DNA of 47,927 nt from Bacteroidales bacterium (GTDB lineage: Bacteria > Bacteroidota > Bacteroidia > Bacteroidales > Tenuifilaceae), in contig DSBV01000034.1 in the NCBI GenBank assembly GCA_011045955.1, forward strand, positions 1 to 47,927, in the 5' to 3' direction. Shown in pieces: positions 29,100 to 38,031 of the stretch; within the stretch, counting starts at the first letter, position 1, and each line of letters begins with the position of its first letter. The position numbers were made by a program, and so were the translations under genes. The notes beneath the pieces were generated by a model, which worked only from the letters and a program-made list of their open reading frames with translations, made no database searches and had not been told where the DNA came from.

Positions 29100-31556
29100 T
29101 TAAAAATTCATTTGAACCCTAACATTAACTCTGCGCGAAGTAAGATAGTTGGGCACGGCAAACCGATATGAGTTACCTTCCTGGTTAGCCAGAGTTTGCA
29201 CCCACAAATAGGAAACCGTATTGTTAAAGTTGAACAGATTAAAAATATCGACCCCTACTGAGAGGTTAGCAACTTTTAAAATACCCACCAGCCATTTCCC
29301 ATTATCGATAAAGGATTTTGTGAATCCAACGTCAATCCTCTTGTACGATGGCATCCTAAAACTTCGTTGATCAGGAACAGTGCTATCTATCATTGGCAAT
29401 CCACTGCCGTAAACCCCGGTAAGGTTAACCCTAAAACTTTTATCGCCAGGCAGGTAATCCTGTAAAAACAAGCTAACGGAAAAGGTTTGATCGGTCGGGC
29501 GGAAATAGTACCCGGGGTAAACGGCATTTCCTCCTTCATCGGTATAAAAATCGTAAAGGTTATCTTCCTTGGTTCTAAGAACCGATAGGCTGAGCCACGA
29601 TTCGGCACCAGGAACCAGTTCACCATTTAGCTTTAGGTCAGCTCCTCGTGCGAATCCCCTTGCCAAATTTTCGCCGGAGTAACGTATACGAACGTTATCA
29701 ATTGAGTATGGAATTAAGCGGTTTAGCCACTTGTTGTAGAACTCCAAGCTCATTCGGAATGGTCGGTTCCATGCTTTAAAGAAATACTCGGCCCCTAAAA
29801 GTGCATGTTTGGATTGTTGCGCTCTGATACTCTTATTTATCTCACCGCTTGCCAAGCGAATCTCCCTATAAAAGGGTGGTTGATAGTAATACCCAAACGA
29901 AATGTGATACTGTAAGTTTTTATAGTTTGAATGATTAAAACTCAGTGCCAAGCGAGGACTAAAAAGAGTCTCCTCATTAAAACTCCAGTGGCTTACCCTG
30001 AATCCAACATTAGCTCTATACTGCCAATTTCCGGCATTAAAGTTTAAATCGGTTTGAGCAAAACCCAATAAACGGAACGACTCAATTGTAGATGCAGCCC
30101 AAAAAAATCTATCCAGCCCCACCTGTGTTCCTGTGTAGGGTATTGCGTATCCCGAAGAATCAACCAATCCCCATTCCAGCAACTCATCGCTTAAAACTTG
30201 GTGCTGAAACTGCACACCCCATTTGGTTAGGCTTTTCCCGAGCCATATATCGCCAAGCAGATTTATGTTTTGAACCTTTAGGTTGATATGGTTGCGGGCA
30301 TGATCCAGAAATCCTCCAATCCCAACATTTATCAAACTATCGCCATACGTTTTCGACCCCATGAAGTTGTCGAGCTCATTCAGAAAATACTGCCCAAGTA
30401 AATCGTAGGTTTCCCGTTCGTTTGAGTAATACGATGACCCAATTACCTTGATATTAAAGTTAGAAGTTACCCTGAAATCAGTGATTATTGCAGCCATTGA
30501 GGATAAATACCTGTCTTTCTCCTGTCCATCGTAGTATATTTTTAGCTGAAGGGTATTGTTAAAAACACCAAAGCGGGTTTCACGAACCCTAGGTTGAAAA
30601 TCGAAACGGTTTATGGCCATATTGCCCAACAGCCCAATGGTAATCTTCTCTGAAAGTTTATAGTTAACTACGCCTTGCCAGTCGAAGAACGAAGGGGTAT
30701 AATCGCCTTTGGTTTCCAGCGAGTTGAGTATATAACGCGATGTTTTATAGCGCATCCCTGTCATGTAGGTAAGGGAGTTACCATTGGCAACTCCTTCCAG
30801 TGTTGCCGAGACGCCCAGTAAACCAGCGCTAACCCTCAATGCATTTGCCTTAGGCTCACGGTAGCGAACATTAAGTACCGACGACATCTTGTCGCCAAAT
30901 TCCGCTGTAAACCCTCCGGAAGAGAACTCAACCGCCCCAACCATATCGGGGTTTATGAAGCTCAAACCCTCCTGCTGAGCCGACCGAATCAGGAATGGCC
31001 TGAAAACCTCAACATTGTTAACGTAAACAAGATTCTCATCAAAATTACCACCCCTTACGCTATACTGAGAGCTCAGCTCATTGGACGATGCCACCCCGGG
31101 CAAAAGCTTTACCAACGACTCCAGCCCTCCCAAAACATTCGGGGACGCTTTAAACCCATCAATTCCTATGCGCTCAAGGTTTCCCACTTTACGTTGCTGC
31201 GAACGAACGTAAACCCCTTCAATATGCTCTTCCGAGGGTTTTAAAATTACCTCAAGGAACCTACCCCTTTCAGCTTTAACATTCACTACCTGTGTTTGGT
31301 AACCCAGACACGAAAACCTAATGGAAATAGTATCAACATCGTTTACAGTAATTGAAAACCACCCCTCATCGTCAGTTGAAACCCCCAAAGAACTTCCTAC
31401 AACAATTACGCTTGCCGATGAAATAGGCGCATTAAGTGTATCCTTAACTATGCCGGAAATTGTCACCCTCCGTTCCTGAGCATGAAGCGACATAAAACCG
31501 GTGATAAATATCACCAATACACACAGAAATATACAATTTAGCGATTTTACGCTCAT
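29100..31556 (-). CDS. TonB-dependent outer membrane receptor with CarboxypepD_reg-like domain
   Basis: An 818-residue outer membrane protein with a signal peptide ending near residue 26 (SLHAQ). An N-terminal carboxypeptidase-regulatory-like beta domain (ISGIVKDTLNAPISSASVIV) spans about 30-115. The plug domain follows, with LVKLLPGV, YSVRGGNFDENLVYVNNVEV and EFSSGGFTAEFGDKMSSVLN, then a 22-strand-type barrel that ends in an aromatic residue (QMNF). No SusD partner is adjacent, so it is not a standard SusCD pair, and the substrate is unknown. Confidence 0.9.
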   Translation of the reverse strand: MSVKSLNCIFLCVLVIFITGFMSLHAQERRVTISGIVKDTLNAPISSASVIVVGSSLGVSTDDEGWFSITVNDVDTISIRFSCLGYQTQVVNVKAERGRFLEVILKPSEEHIEGVYVRSQQRKVGNLERIGIDGFKASPNVLGGLESLVKLLPGVASSNELSSQYSVRGGNFDENLVYVNNVEVFRPFLIRSAQQEGLSFINPDMVGAVEFSSGGFTAEFGDKMSSVLNVRYREPKANALRVSAGLLGVSATLEGVANGNSLTYMTGMRYKTSRYILNSLETKGDYTPSFFDWQGVVNYKLSEKITIGLLGNMAINRFDFQPRVRETRFGVFNNTLQLKIYYDGQEKDRYLSSMAAIITDFRVTSNFNIKVIGSSYYSNERETYDLLGQYFLNELDNFMGSKTYGDSLINVGIGGFLDHARNHINLKVQNINLLGDIWLGKSLTKWGVQFQHQVLSDELLEWGLVDSSGYAIPYTGTQVGLDRFFWAASTIESFRLLGFAQTDLNFNAGNWQYRANVGFRVSHWSFNEETLFSPRLALSFNHSNYKNLQYHISFGYYYQPPFYREIRLASGEINKSIRAQQSKHALLGAEYFFKAWNRPFRMSLEFYNKWLNRLIPYSIDNVRIRYSGENLARGFARGADLKLNGELVPGAESWLSLSVLRTKEDNLYDFYTDEGGNAVYPGYYFRPTDQTFSVSLFLQDYLPGDKSFRVNLTGVYGSGLPMIDSTVPDQRSFRMPSYKRIDVGFTKSFIDNGKWLVGILKVANLSVGVDIFNLFNFNNTVSYLWVQTLANQEGNSYRFAVPNYLTSRRVNVRVQMNF

Positions 31557-31676
31557 TTAACTACGGAAAATTAAACCCCAAAGGTAGTAATCGAACCAAA
31601 CATCGTAAACCATAAACTCAAAATCTTTACCTTTATTGTGTTTTTATTTAGTTCGAAAAATCATAAGTAAAAAAGG

Positions 31677-32102
31677 ATGAAGGAAATACTAATAGTATCA
31701 CAGAACAACGCCTGCCGTTCGGCCATAGCCGAAGGTTGGTTTAAATACTATGCGCGGGGTGCAGCAAATGTAACCAGCGCAGGAATTGAACCTACTCAAC
31801 TTGACCTCAACGCAGCCCAAAGTATGATGGATGCTGTAATTGATATTACCAAGCACCAACCCCAAAACCTTAAATCGTTTACCGAGAAAGAATTCGACAT
31901 TGTCCTGGTTTTGGATAACAACGTAGCAAAAACTGCAAGCAGCTGCTTGCGATATAAAAACCTATATGTATTTCATTTCGATAGCCCCAAAGTTTCTGAA
32001 AATGATGATTCACTTACGCGAAAAGTATACGATAGCCTGAGGGATGACATTGAGAACTGGGCTTTTGATTTCATTAACCAGAACCTTAAACGATTAATTT
32101 AA
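31677..32102 (+). CDS. ArsC/low-molecular-weight phosphatase-like protein lacking the nucleophilic Cys
   Basis: 141 residues with the LMW phosphatase/arsenate reductase fold. The N-terminal P-loop should read C-x5-R; here it is VSQNNACRSAIAEGW, so the catalytic Cys is Ser8 while Cys13, Arg14 and Ser15 remain. TSAGIEP and the later LVLDNN segment match the family. The protein is unlikely to be a normal phosphatase or arsenate reductase. It may bind a phosphorylated or anionic ligand without turnover, or use Cys13. It overlaps or nearly abuts the YjbQ paralogue that follows (1-base gap), so the two probably work together. Confidence 0.8.
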   Translation: MKEILIVSQNNACRSAIAEGWFKYYARGAANVTSAGIEPTQLDLNAAQSMMDAVIDITKHQPQNLKSFTEKEFDIVLVLDNNVAKTASSCLRYKNLYVFHFDSPKVSENDDSLTRKVYDSLRDDIENWAFDFINQNLKRLI

Positions 32103-32103
32103 T

Positions 32104-32511
32104 ATGGCAAAACAGGTTGAGATACAATTAAAACCTTACCCCCAAGGTTTTCATCTGGTAACCACTGAAATAGTAAACCAGCTGCCAGAATTACCCCAGG
32201 CAGGGTTGCTTCACCTATTCATTAAGCATACATCAGCAGCACTAAGTATCAATGAGAATGCCGACCCCAGCGTTAGAACCGACCTAAATGCGTTCTTTAA
32301 CAGGTACTACCCCATGGAGCCATACTTCAAGCACGACCTGGAAGGCGATGACGATATGCCAGCACACATAAAAACTACAGTTGTAGGAACATCGATATCG
32401 ATACCCATAACTCACGGAAAGCTAAACCTGGGGACCTGGCAAGGAATATTCCTTTGCGAATTCCGAAAACACGGAGGAAGTCGAAAAATTATTGCAACAA
32501 TAATAGAATAA
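32104..32511 (+). CDS. YjbQ family protein (secondary thiamine-phosphate synthase type), copy 2
   Basis: A 135-residue UPF0047/YjbQ protein. The family hallmarks FIKHTSAALSINENADPSVR, HDLEGDDDMPAHIK and ITHGKLNLGTWQGIFLCEF are closer to the canonical family pattern than those of the copy at 23884. It is translationally close to the upstream LMW-phosphatase-like gene. The molecular function in vivo is not settled. Confidence 0.9.
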   Translation: MAKQVEIQLKPYPQGFHLVTTEIVNQLPELPQAGLLHLFIKHTSAALSINENADPSVRTDLNAFFNRYYPMEPYFKHDLEGDDDMPAHIKTTVVGTSISIPITHGKLNLGTWQGIFLCEFRKHGGSRKIIATIIE

Positions 32512-32545
32512 ACCTTTAATTACAATATTTTATATTTTTAAACAT

Positions 32546-32581
32546 TTTGCTTCATTGCGATAGCTGTTTTTTGTATTTTTG
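32546..32581 (+). promoter_or_regulatory. Candidate promoter of iorAB with a long leader
   Basis: TATTTTTG at 32574-32581 matches TAnnTTTG. TTTG at 32546 (24-base spacer) and TTG at 32555 (16-base spacer) are possible -33 boxes. The implied untranslated leader is about 205 bases and includes a perfect hairpin (32728-32746: GATTAAAA, loop TCC, TTTTAATC) with no T-run after it. Confidence 0.45.
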
Positions 32582-32792
32582 CTAACAACATTAAATTGAT
32601 TAACCAGTATCAATTGCAAATTGTAAATTTAATGGATGTTAGTTTTATTTACTACCTGCATAATGTTGCATTGAATGTTGGCTTTTTAAAGCGTTTTGGC
32701 GGTCTATGAGTTTTTTTACCTCAACCGGATTAAAATCCTTTTAATCACTCAAAATATCAACCTAAATAAGAAACTAGAAACACTGTAAAAAC

Positions 32793-34409
32793 ATGAATAA
32801 TAACAAGTTACTACTATTAGGCGACGAGGCCATAGCGCAAGGTGCAATTGATGGAGGTCTTTCAGGGATATACGCCTACCCTGGCACCCCATCAACCGAA
32901 ATAATGGAATACGTGCAAGGCTCAAAGCAAGCAGCAGAGTTGAATATTCACAGGCAATGGTCAACTAACGAGAAAACTGCCATGGAGGCCGCCATTGGGA
33001 TGTCGTATGCCGGGAAAAGGGCCATGGTATGTTTTAAGCATGTTGGGCTTAACGTAGCCGCCGATGCTTTTATTAACGCCTCCATTACCGGGATTAACGG
33101 GGGGCTAATTGTGGTTTCAGCCGATGACCCTTCGATGCACTCCTCGCAGAATGAGCAGGATTCACGCTTCTACGGGAAATTTTCAATGATTCCTATTCTG
33201 GAACCGTCGAACCAGCAGGAAGCCTACGATATGGCATACTTCGGGTTTGAACTGTCGGAAAAACTTAACGTTCCAGTTTTAATGCGGATTACAACCCGCA
33301 TGGCTCATTCAAGAGCAGGTGTTCAGCGTCGCGAGGTTAAGCCACAAAATCAACTCCGACTGCCATCGGATCCGCGTCAGTTTGTTTTGCTTCCCTCCAT
33401 TGCACGCAAGAACTACAAGAAACTGCTGGTATCTCAATCGGCCATGGAATTGGAATCGGAAAAATCGGCATATAACCAGTTAATTCCCGGAACCGACAAG
33501 AGTTTAGGTATTATCACTACAGGCATTGCCTACAATTACCTTATTGAAAACTTCCCCAACCACAAATGCCCCTACCCTGTTCTTAAAGTTTGTCAATACC
33601 CAATTCCTCGCAAGCAGGTTACCGAGCTTTATAACGATTGCGAAAAACTCTTAATAATTGAGGAAGGATATCCCATTGTAGAAGAAATGATTAAAGGTTT
33701 TTTGAACATAGGAAAAACCATTCACGGGCGCTTAGACGGTACATTACCCCGCGACGGCGAACTAAACCCCAATATTGTTGCCAAAGCTCTTGGTTTACCG
33801 GTTACTGAGGGTGAGCCTATGCCAGTGGTTGTAAAAAACCGTCCCCCTTCACTCTGTCCGGGTTGTGGGCATAGGGATGTTTATGAAGATCTGAATGAGG
33901 CGATGAAAGAATATGGAACAGGCAGAGTTTTTTCCGACATAGGTTGCTACACCTTGGGTGCCCTACCACCATTCAATGCTATTAACTCCTGCGTTGATAT
34001 GGGAGCCTCCATTACCATGGCCAAAGGCGCTGCCGATGCAGGCCTTGTTCCTGCCGTTGCCGTAATTGGCGATTCAACCTTTACACATAGCGGTATGACA
34101 GGGCTTTTAGATGCAGTTATTGAGAATTCACCTATCACCGTTATTATTTCGGACAACTCAACCACCGGCATGACAGGGGGCCAGCACTCCTCGGCCACCG
34201 GACGAATTGTTGAAATATGCAAAGGCATTGGCGTTCACCCTGACCACATCAGGGTTGTTACCCCCTTAAAGAAAAATCACGAGGAAAACGTGAAAATTAT
34301 TAAGGAAGAACTGGCATACCATGGCGTTTCGGTAATCATTCCCCAACGCGAATGTATCCAAACCTTTGCCCGACGCAAAAAGGCTGAGAAGAAAAAGAGT
34401 AATGAGTAA
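32793..34409 (+). CDS. iorA: Indolepyruvate:ferredoxin oxidoreductase, alpha subunit
   Basis: A 538-residue thiamine-pyrophosphate enzyme subunit that oxidatively decarboxylates aryl-pyruvates (from Trp, Phe, Tyr) to aryl-acetyl-CoA, reducing ferredoxin. The pyruvate-binding N-terminal domain starts GDEAIAQGAIDGGLSGIYAYPGTPSTE. The TPP-binding domain has CPGCGHRDVYE (near 355) and GDSTFTHSGMTGLLDA through NSTTGMTGGQ (near 426). Many archaeal IorA proteins carry a C-terminal 2x[4Fe-4S] ferredoxin domain; this one ends in a Lys-rich tail without it. The beta subunit gene follows after 18 bases. Confidence 0.93.
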   Translation: MNNNKLLLLGDEAIAQGAIDGGLSGIYAYPGTPSTEIMEYVQGSKQAAELNIHRQWSTNEKTAMEAAIGMSYAGKRAMVCFKHVGLNVAADAFINASITGINGGLIVVSADDPSMHSSQNEQDSRFYGKFSMIPILEPSNQQEAYDMAYFGFELSEKLNVPVLMRITTRMAHSRAGVQRREVKPQNQLRLPSDPRQFVLLPSIARKNYKKLLVSQSAMELESEKSAYNQLIPGTDKSLGIITTGIAYNYLIENFPNHKCPYPVLKVCQYPIPRKQVTELYNDCEKLLIIEEGYPIVEEMIKGFLNIGKTIHGRLDGTLPRDGELNPNIVAKALGLPVTEGEPMPVVVKNRPPSLCPGCGHRDVYEDLNEAMKEYGTGRVFSDIGCYTLGALPPFNAINSCVDMGASITMAKGAADAGLVPAVAVIGDSTFTHSGMTGLLDAVIENSPITVIISDNSTTGMTGGQHSSATGRIVEICKGIGVHPDHIRVVTPLKKNHEENVKIIKEELAYHGVSVIIPQRECIQTFARRKKAEKKKSNE

Positions 34410-34427
34410 CATAAAACGATTTCAATC

Positions 34428-35009
34428 ATGAAAAACGACATAATAGTTGCAGGCGTAGGCGGACAGGGAATACTTTCAATTGCAGCAGCCATTGGACTTG
34501 CCGCTGTAAATAGCAACCTTTACATAAAGCAATCAGAGGTGCATGGCATGAGCCAACGTGGCGGCGACGTACAGTCGCACTTTCGAATATCCGATAAGCC
34601 TATTGCCTCCGACCTCATTCCGGCCGGCAAAGCCGATATGATTATATCCGTTGAGCCCATGGAAGGGCTCCGTTACCTGCCTTTTTTGGCACCAACTGGC
34701 TGGTTGGTAACCAACGTTACCCCCTTTAACAACATTCCCGATTACCCCAATATCGACGATATCCTATCCGAAATAAAGGCTGTGAAAAACCACATTGCTA
34801 TTGATGCCGATGCTATTGCTAAGGAAGCAGGCTCAACTAAGGCCTCAAACATAGTAATGCTTGGTGCTGCATCGCTATTTCTTGATATACCCTTTGAAAG
34901 GATAGAGGAGGGAATTCGCCAGCTTTTTGGTAAAAAGGGCAACGATGTGATTCAGCTTAACCTTAAGGCACTACGGTTAGGACGCGAGTTTAGCAAAAAA
35001 AACAGATAG
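34428..35009 (+). CDS. iorB: Indolepyruvate:ferredoxin oxidoreductase, beta subunit
   Basis: A 193-residue gamma-domain-type subunit of 2-oxoacid:ferredoxin oxidoreductases. It has IVAGVGGQGILSIAAAIG at the start and SEVHGMSQRGGDVQSHFR near residue 40, both standard IorB segments. It pairs with iorA to make the complex. Together they indicate strictly anaerobic, ferredoxin-linked amino-acid metabolism. A strong terminator follows. Confidence 0.94.
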   Translation: MKNDIIVAGVGGQGILSIAAAIGLAAVNSNLYIKQSEVHGMSQRGGDVQSHFRISDKPIASDLIPAGKADMIISVEPMEGLRYLPFLAPTGWLVTNVTPFNNIPDYPNIDDILSEIKAVKNHIAIDADAIAKEAGSTKASNIVMLGAASLFLDIPFERIEEGIRQLFGKKGNDVIQLNLKALRLGREFSKKNR

Positions 35010-35022
35010 TTAACCATAATTA

Positions 35023-35048
35023 ATGCCGCCCTTAGGCGGCATTTTTTT
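35023..35048 (+). terminator. Rho-independent terminator after iorB
   Basis: A perfect 8-bp stem with a CTTA loop (GCCGCCcttaGGCGGC core) is followed by seven T, 13 bases after the iorB stop codon. Confidence 0.9.
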
Positions 35049-35089
35049 CGTCATTTTTTATTTATGCAAAAATAAACCCAAAAAAAGAA

Positions 35090-35962
35090 ATGGAAAGTTC
35101 AGGGTTTCATCTCCCTATTAGTGAGCCTATCTCAGTTTTTTGAATTACCCTTTTAGCATTATTTATTATCCCATTAGTTATCATAATTAAAACTTCTGGG
35201 CATTATTGGCTTTTTTATCACCTTACTTAGGTTGTGAAAGACGAGAATGAAACTTCCAGAGTTAACGACCTTGCTGCTAAAGCGGAAGAAATTAGCCATA
35301 GCTTAGGTATTGATACGGAGTGGGCTGTTCGGGTTGATATCAGCATCTCCTCAGGAATTGTGAGAGCAGCAAAGGAAATGCTTGCATCTAAAATTATAAT
35401 GGGGTGGTTGGGTAAATACATTTCATCGCGCCGATGGATTTTTGGAACAATACTGGAAGGAGTGCTTGATGATGTCAAGCAGCCCGTTTACATCTGTAGC
35501 CTTAAATAGCCCATTGAGCAACTTTCGCAAGTCCATATTTTAATCCCCAGCAATGCCGAGTTTGATTCCGATTTTAAGAACTACATGAAAAGTATTGAGA
35601 GAATTTTAAAGAAAACTCATCGGAAGATAACCCTGATTGTTGATAGAATTCATTCCGAGAACGTATTGGCTGAACTGCCTTCTACATTCAGTAAGCTAAA
35701 ACCAACCGTAAAGGAAATACGGAAATGGGAGGAAGGGTTTAACCGCCTAAAAGATATCGATACTAACGCACTAGGAATTATAATATCTGCCTGTAAAGGA
35801 ACAGTAGCCTACAACAGCGATATACAGAATACCCTTTTGCTTACCAGTCAAATTATCTCCGATAAAAATGTTGTAATTATCTACCCTGCTATTCATGGAA
35901 CATCAATAATCGATTCCCGAACACTGCTATTGGGAACCGGACGCATGATAACTGAGAACTAA
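35090..35962 (+). pseudogene. Relic of a cation:proton antiporter (CPA2 type) with universal stress domain
   Basis: One plus-strand reading frame holds both ends of an antiporter gene but not its middle. From an ATG at 35090 it reads MESSGFHLPISEPISVF, a TGA stop (35141), then ITLLALFIIPLV; a +1 shift then gives LKLLGIIGFF, the usual first membrane segment. After a TAG at 35228 the original frame resumes with the cytoplasmic universal-stress-like region (SLGIDTEWAVRVDISISSGI, ASKIIMGWLGKY). It meets another TAG (35507) and continues PIEQLSQVHILIPSNAEF and on to 35962. About 300-400 residues of membrane domain are missing. Three stops, a frameshift and a large deletion make this a true pseudogene. 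Its tail overlaps the end of the opposite-strand NTPase gene by 36 bases. Confidence 0.82.
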
Positions 35963-37600
35963 GCTTTTAATGCTATGAGCAGTATCGTTTACACTAACTT
36001 TATTAATATCAAATACGTAGGCATCGTTTAGCTTCCACCGTTCAGCAACATGCATTAGGTTTTCGCGCCTTACCGTTAGTATTAAGATATTCAGAGTTTT
36101 AGTAAGATGATATTCTACTAGTTCGGCCCATACCTCGCCATAGAGTTCCATTCGGCCTACCTCATCAATTACAAGTATATCATCAGCTTTAATTGAAACA
36201 AGTTCGGTAGTTAGCCCCTTAATAACCTCATCATTAAACTCGAATGATTTATTTGGCAGGCCACAAGCACCAATACGGTGGCACAACATCATTTCTTTAC
36301 CATCTGGAATTATCCGTAAATTATATCCCTCTCGTAGTGGAGGCGCACCTATACCTCTGGCGATAAATCCTCTAAAGTTTATCGCTTTATCCTTTCCCAA
36401 AATTTTCAGTAGATTTTCAAGGTAGGTTGATTTTCCCTCGCCTAACCCGCCTGTAATAATTATAATTGGTCGATTACCACTCCAACTGGGATTTTTTATT
36501 ACTCCCTGAATATCCTTAATAGCGTTTGATGCTGACAAATTGATGTTTTGGAAAACATTCAGATAAATAGGCAATGCATTGAATGCCATACTTGAAGCAT
36601 AGTAAACCGGAGTAAAAAAGCCCCTGTTAAAAAACTGGCTAACCGCTGGTTTTGCAAGTTCAGTACCAATAGCAGCCAACGTAACCACAACAAAAATAGC
36701 CCTCACAAAAATATAGGTGCCATACGCTGGCACTAAAGCAACCTTGGTTGTAAAAAGTGGAATTAGGAAAGAAAAAAACAAAACAGGCACAACAAAAAAA
36801 GGTTTCAACAGCATTCTTCGTGGTCTTTCGTAAAATAGGACAATTAACAAAGCATACCCTACCCCACTCAAAATTGCAGTAGCAATGGGCATAGTTGAAG
36901 CATAAGTAAGGTATACAACCAGGGCAGCAAGATGAATAATCAGTAGAAAATAATTTCTAAAATCTATCTTTCCACCCTTCTCCCCAAAAATAGTCAGCTC
37001 AATTTGACTTGAAGCAAAGGTGGAATTATTTTTTCCTAAACTAAACCCGATTATTGCCGAAAGTATGCCTAAAATAAAGTAGATAGCTAATAACGTATAA
37101 ACTAATGAGCTGGTAATAACAATGGTATTACTTTTGGATAATTGAGAAATTAAACCCATAAAAAAATCCACAATTCCTTGGCCATAAAGCATATAAAGTC
37201 GAACTGCTTTAAAAAGCGGTACAGCGATCAAAGCCAAACCGCCGCCCAAGGCCAGCCCCAAAGCATTTGTTCCCAAAACAAGCACCCCTGCCTCAATCAA
37301 TAGCCCTTCAACCAATATTCCCACCATAGGCTGTAAAATAACAGCGCTTGGCGATACCGACTTCAGTAAGGCACAAATTAGTGCAGCTCTCCAAAAAAAT
37401 CCTCGCTGAATGCCGTTAGCCGAAATAACCGAAACGATAAAAACGCCAAGAAAAGCCAGTAATGTTCCGGCCACCATGGGAATCATCAGGTTGTGTAATG
37501 CCGAACCCAAGGTGATTTCCAGTGCGCCCCAAATGCTACCACCAATAATAGCCATTTGCCACAATGGGCTAAGCTTGTATGCCACTCTATTCCATTCCAC
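35927..37600 (-). CDS. ECF-transporter-like membrane protein fused to THEP1-family NTPase
   Basis: 557 residues. Residues 15-200 contain about five hydrophobic segments that resemble an ECF S-component-like bundle. Residues 215-375 contain further segments, and VRAIFVVVTLAAIGTELAKP through NALPIYLNV recall the EcfT/CbiQ transmembrane family. The last ~180 residues are a THEP1-like (NTPase_1) P-loop domain: Walker A TGGLGEGKST (near 386), RGFIARG, and the diagnostic Walker B ILVIDEVGRMEL (near 472). THEP1 enzymes hydrolyse nucleoside triphosphates, but their role is poorly known. The membrane assignment is weaker than the NTPase one. It follows a small membrane protein, overlapping it by 14 bases. 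Confidence 0.82.
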   Translation of the reverse strand: MEWNRVAYKLSPLWQMAIIGGSIWGALEITLGSALHNLMIPMVAGTLLAFLGVFIVSVISANGIQRGFFWRAALICALLKSVSPSAVILQPMVGILVEGLLIEAGVLVLGTNALGLALGGGLALIAVPLFKAVRLYMLYGQGIVDFFMGLISQLSKSNTIVITSSLVYTLLAIYFILGILSAIIGFSLGKNNSTFASSQIELTIFGEKGGKIDFRNYFLLIIHLAALVVYLTYASTMPIATAILSGVGYALLIVLFYERPRRMLLKPFFVVPVLFFSFLIPLFTTKVALVPAYGTYIFVRAIFVVVTLAAIGTELAKPAVSQFFNRGFFTPVYYASSMAFNALPIYLNVFQNINLSASNAIKDIQGVIKNPSWSGNRPIIIITGGLGEGKSTYLENLLKILGKDKAINFRGFIARGIGAPPLREGYNLRIIPDGKEMMLCHRIGACGLPNKSFEFNDEVIKGLTTELVSIKADDILVIDEVGRMELYGEVWAELVEYHLTKTLNILILTVRRENLMHVAERWKLNDAYVFDINKVSVNDTAHSIKSLVLSYHASGSQ

Positions 37601-37928
37601 TCGTTACCCTTGGATTTTGTACAACAATCAAGTAGTCAATGGCCAGAACAAAAAGCAAAACAAACTCTACATCCTGAAACCCTATAAGGTTTAGAATAAT
37701 AGTAGTAATAATAAATCCCAAAGTGAACCGCCTATACCTGTCAGCTTTATAGAGTTTTTGCCTATTCCTGATATAAATACTCAACCTATGCAAAATCATT
37801 GGCACAAATGCCAAGTAGAATAGCAATACCCCCACTTTATAGAATCCCAATCGAACTAATCCAGCCACTATGAGCAAACCCACCGTAAAAAGGATTAGCT
37901 TTCGCTCAGATATTCTGATTTTTCCCAT
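37587..37928 (-). CDS. Small four-helix membrane protein, partner of the NTPase fusion
   Basis: 113 residues with about four hydrophobic segments (ILFTVGLLIVAGLVRLGF, VGVLLFYLAFVPMIL, FTLGFIITTIILNLIGF, VEFVLLFVLAIDYLIVV) and basic loops. I do not recognise the family. Its 3' end overlaps the start of the NTPase fusion by 14 bases, so the two are translationally coupled and likely act in the same complex. Confidence 0.8.
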   Translation of the reverse strand: MGKIRISERKLILFTVGLLIVAGLVRLGFYKVGVLLFYLAFVPMILHRLSIYIRNRQKLYKADRYRRFTLGFIITTIILNLIGFQDVEFVLLFVLAIDYLIVVQNPRVTSGME

Positions 37929-37989
37929 TGTATTAAAATTGGTACTAAAATTGAAAGCAATAATAAAAAAATTAGTTGATGAATTAAGC

Positions 37990-37997
37990 TATATTTG
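37990..37997 (+). promoter_or_regulatory. Possible -7 element (TATATTTG) for the M28 peptidase
   Basis: TATATTTG fits TAnnTTTG and lies about 35 bases before the peptidase start. No -33 at the usual distance was found. Confidence 0.4.
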
Positions 37998-38031
37998 AAT
38001 TCTATTGTTAACAATACAAATTTTCGTTATC

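Noticed and set aside
29100-31556. SusC of a polysaccharide utilisation locus
   Set aside because: No SusD gene adjoins it and the length is shorter than typical SusC.
31677-32102. Functional arsenate reductase
   Set aside because: The P-loop nucleophile Cys is replaced by Ser and no other ars gene is nearby.
35227-35478. 83-residue minus-strand reading frame over the antiporter relic
   Set aside because: The plus strand shows clear antiporter/universal-stress homology here; the minus frame has no family signal.
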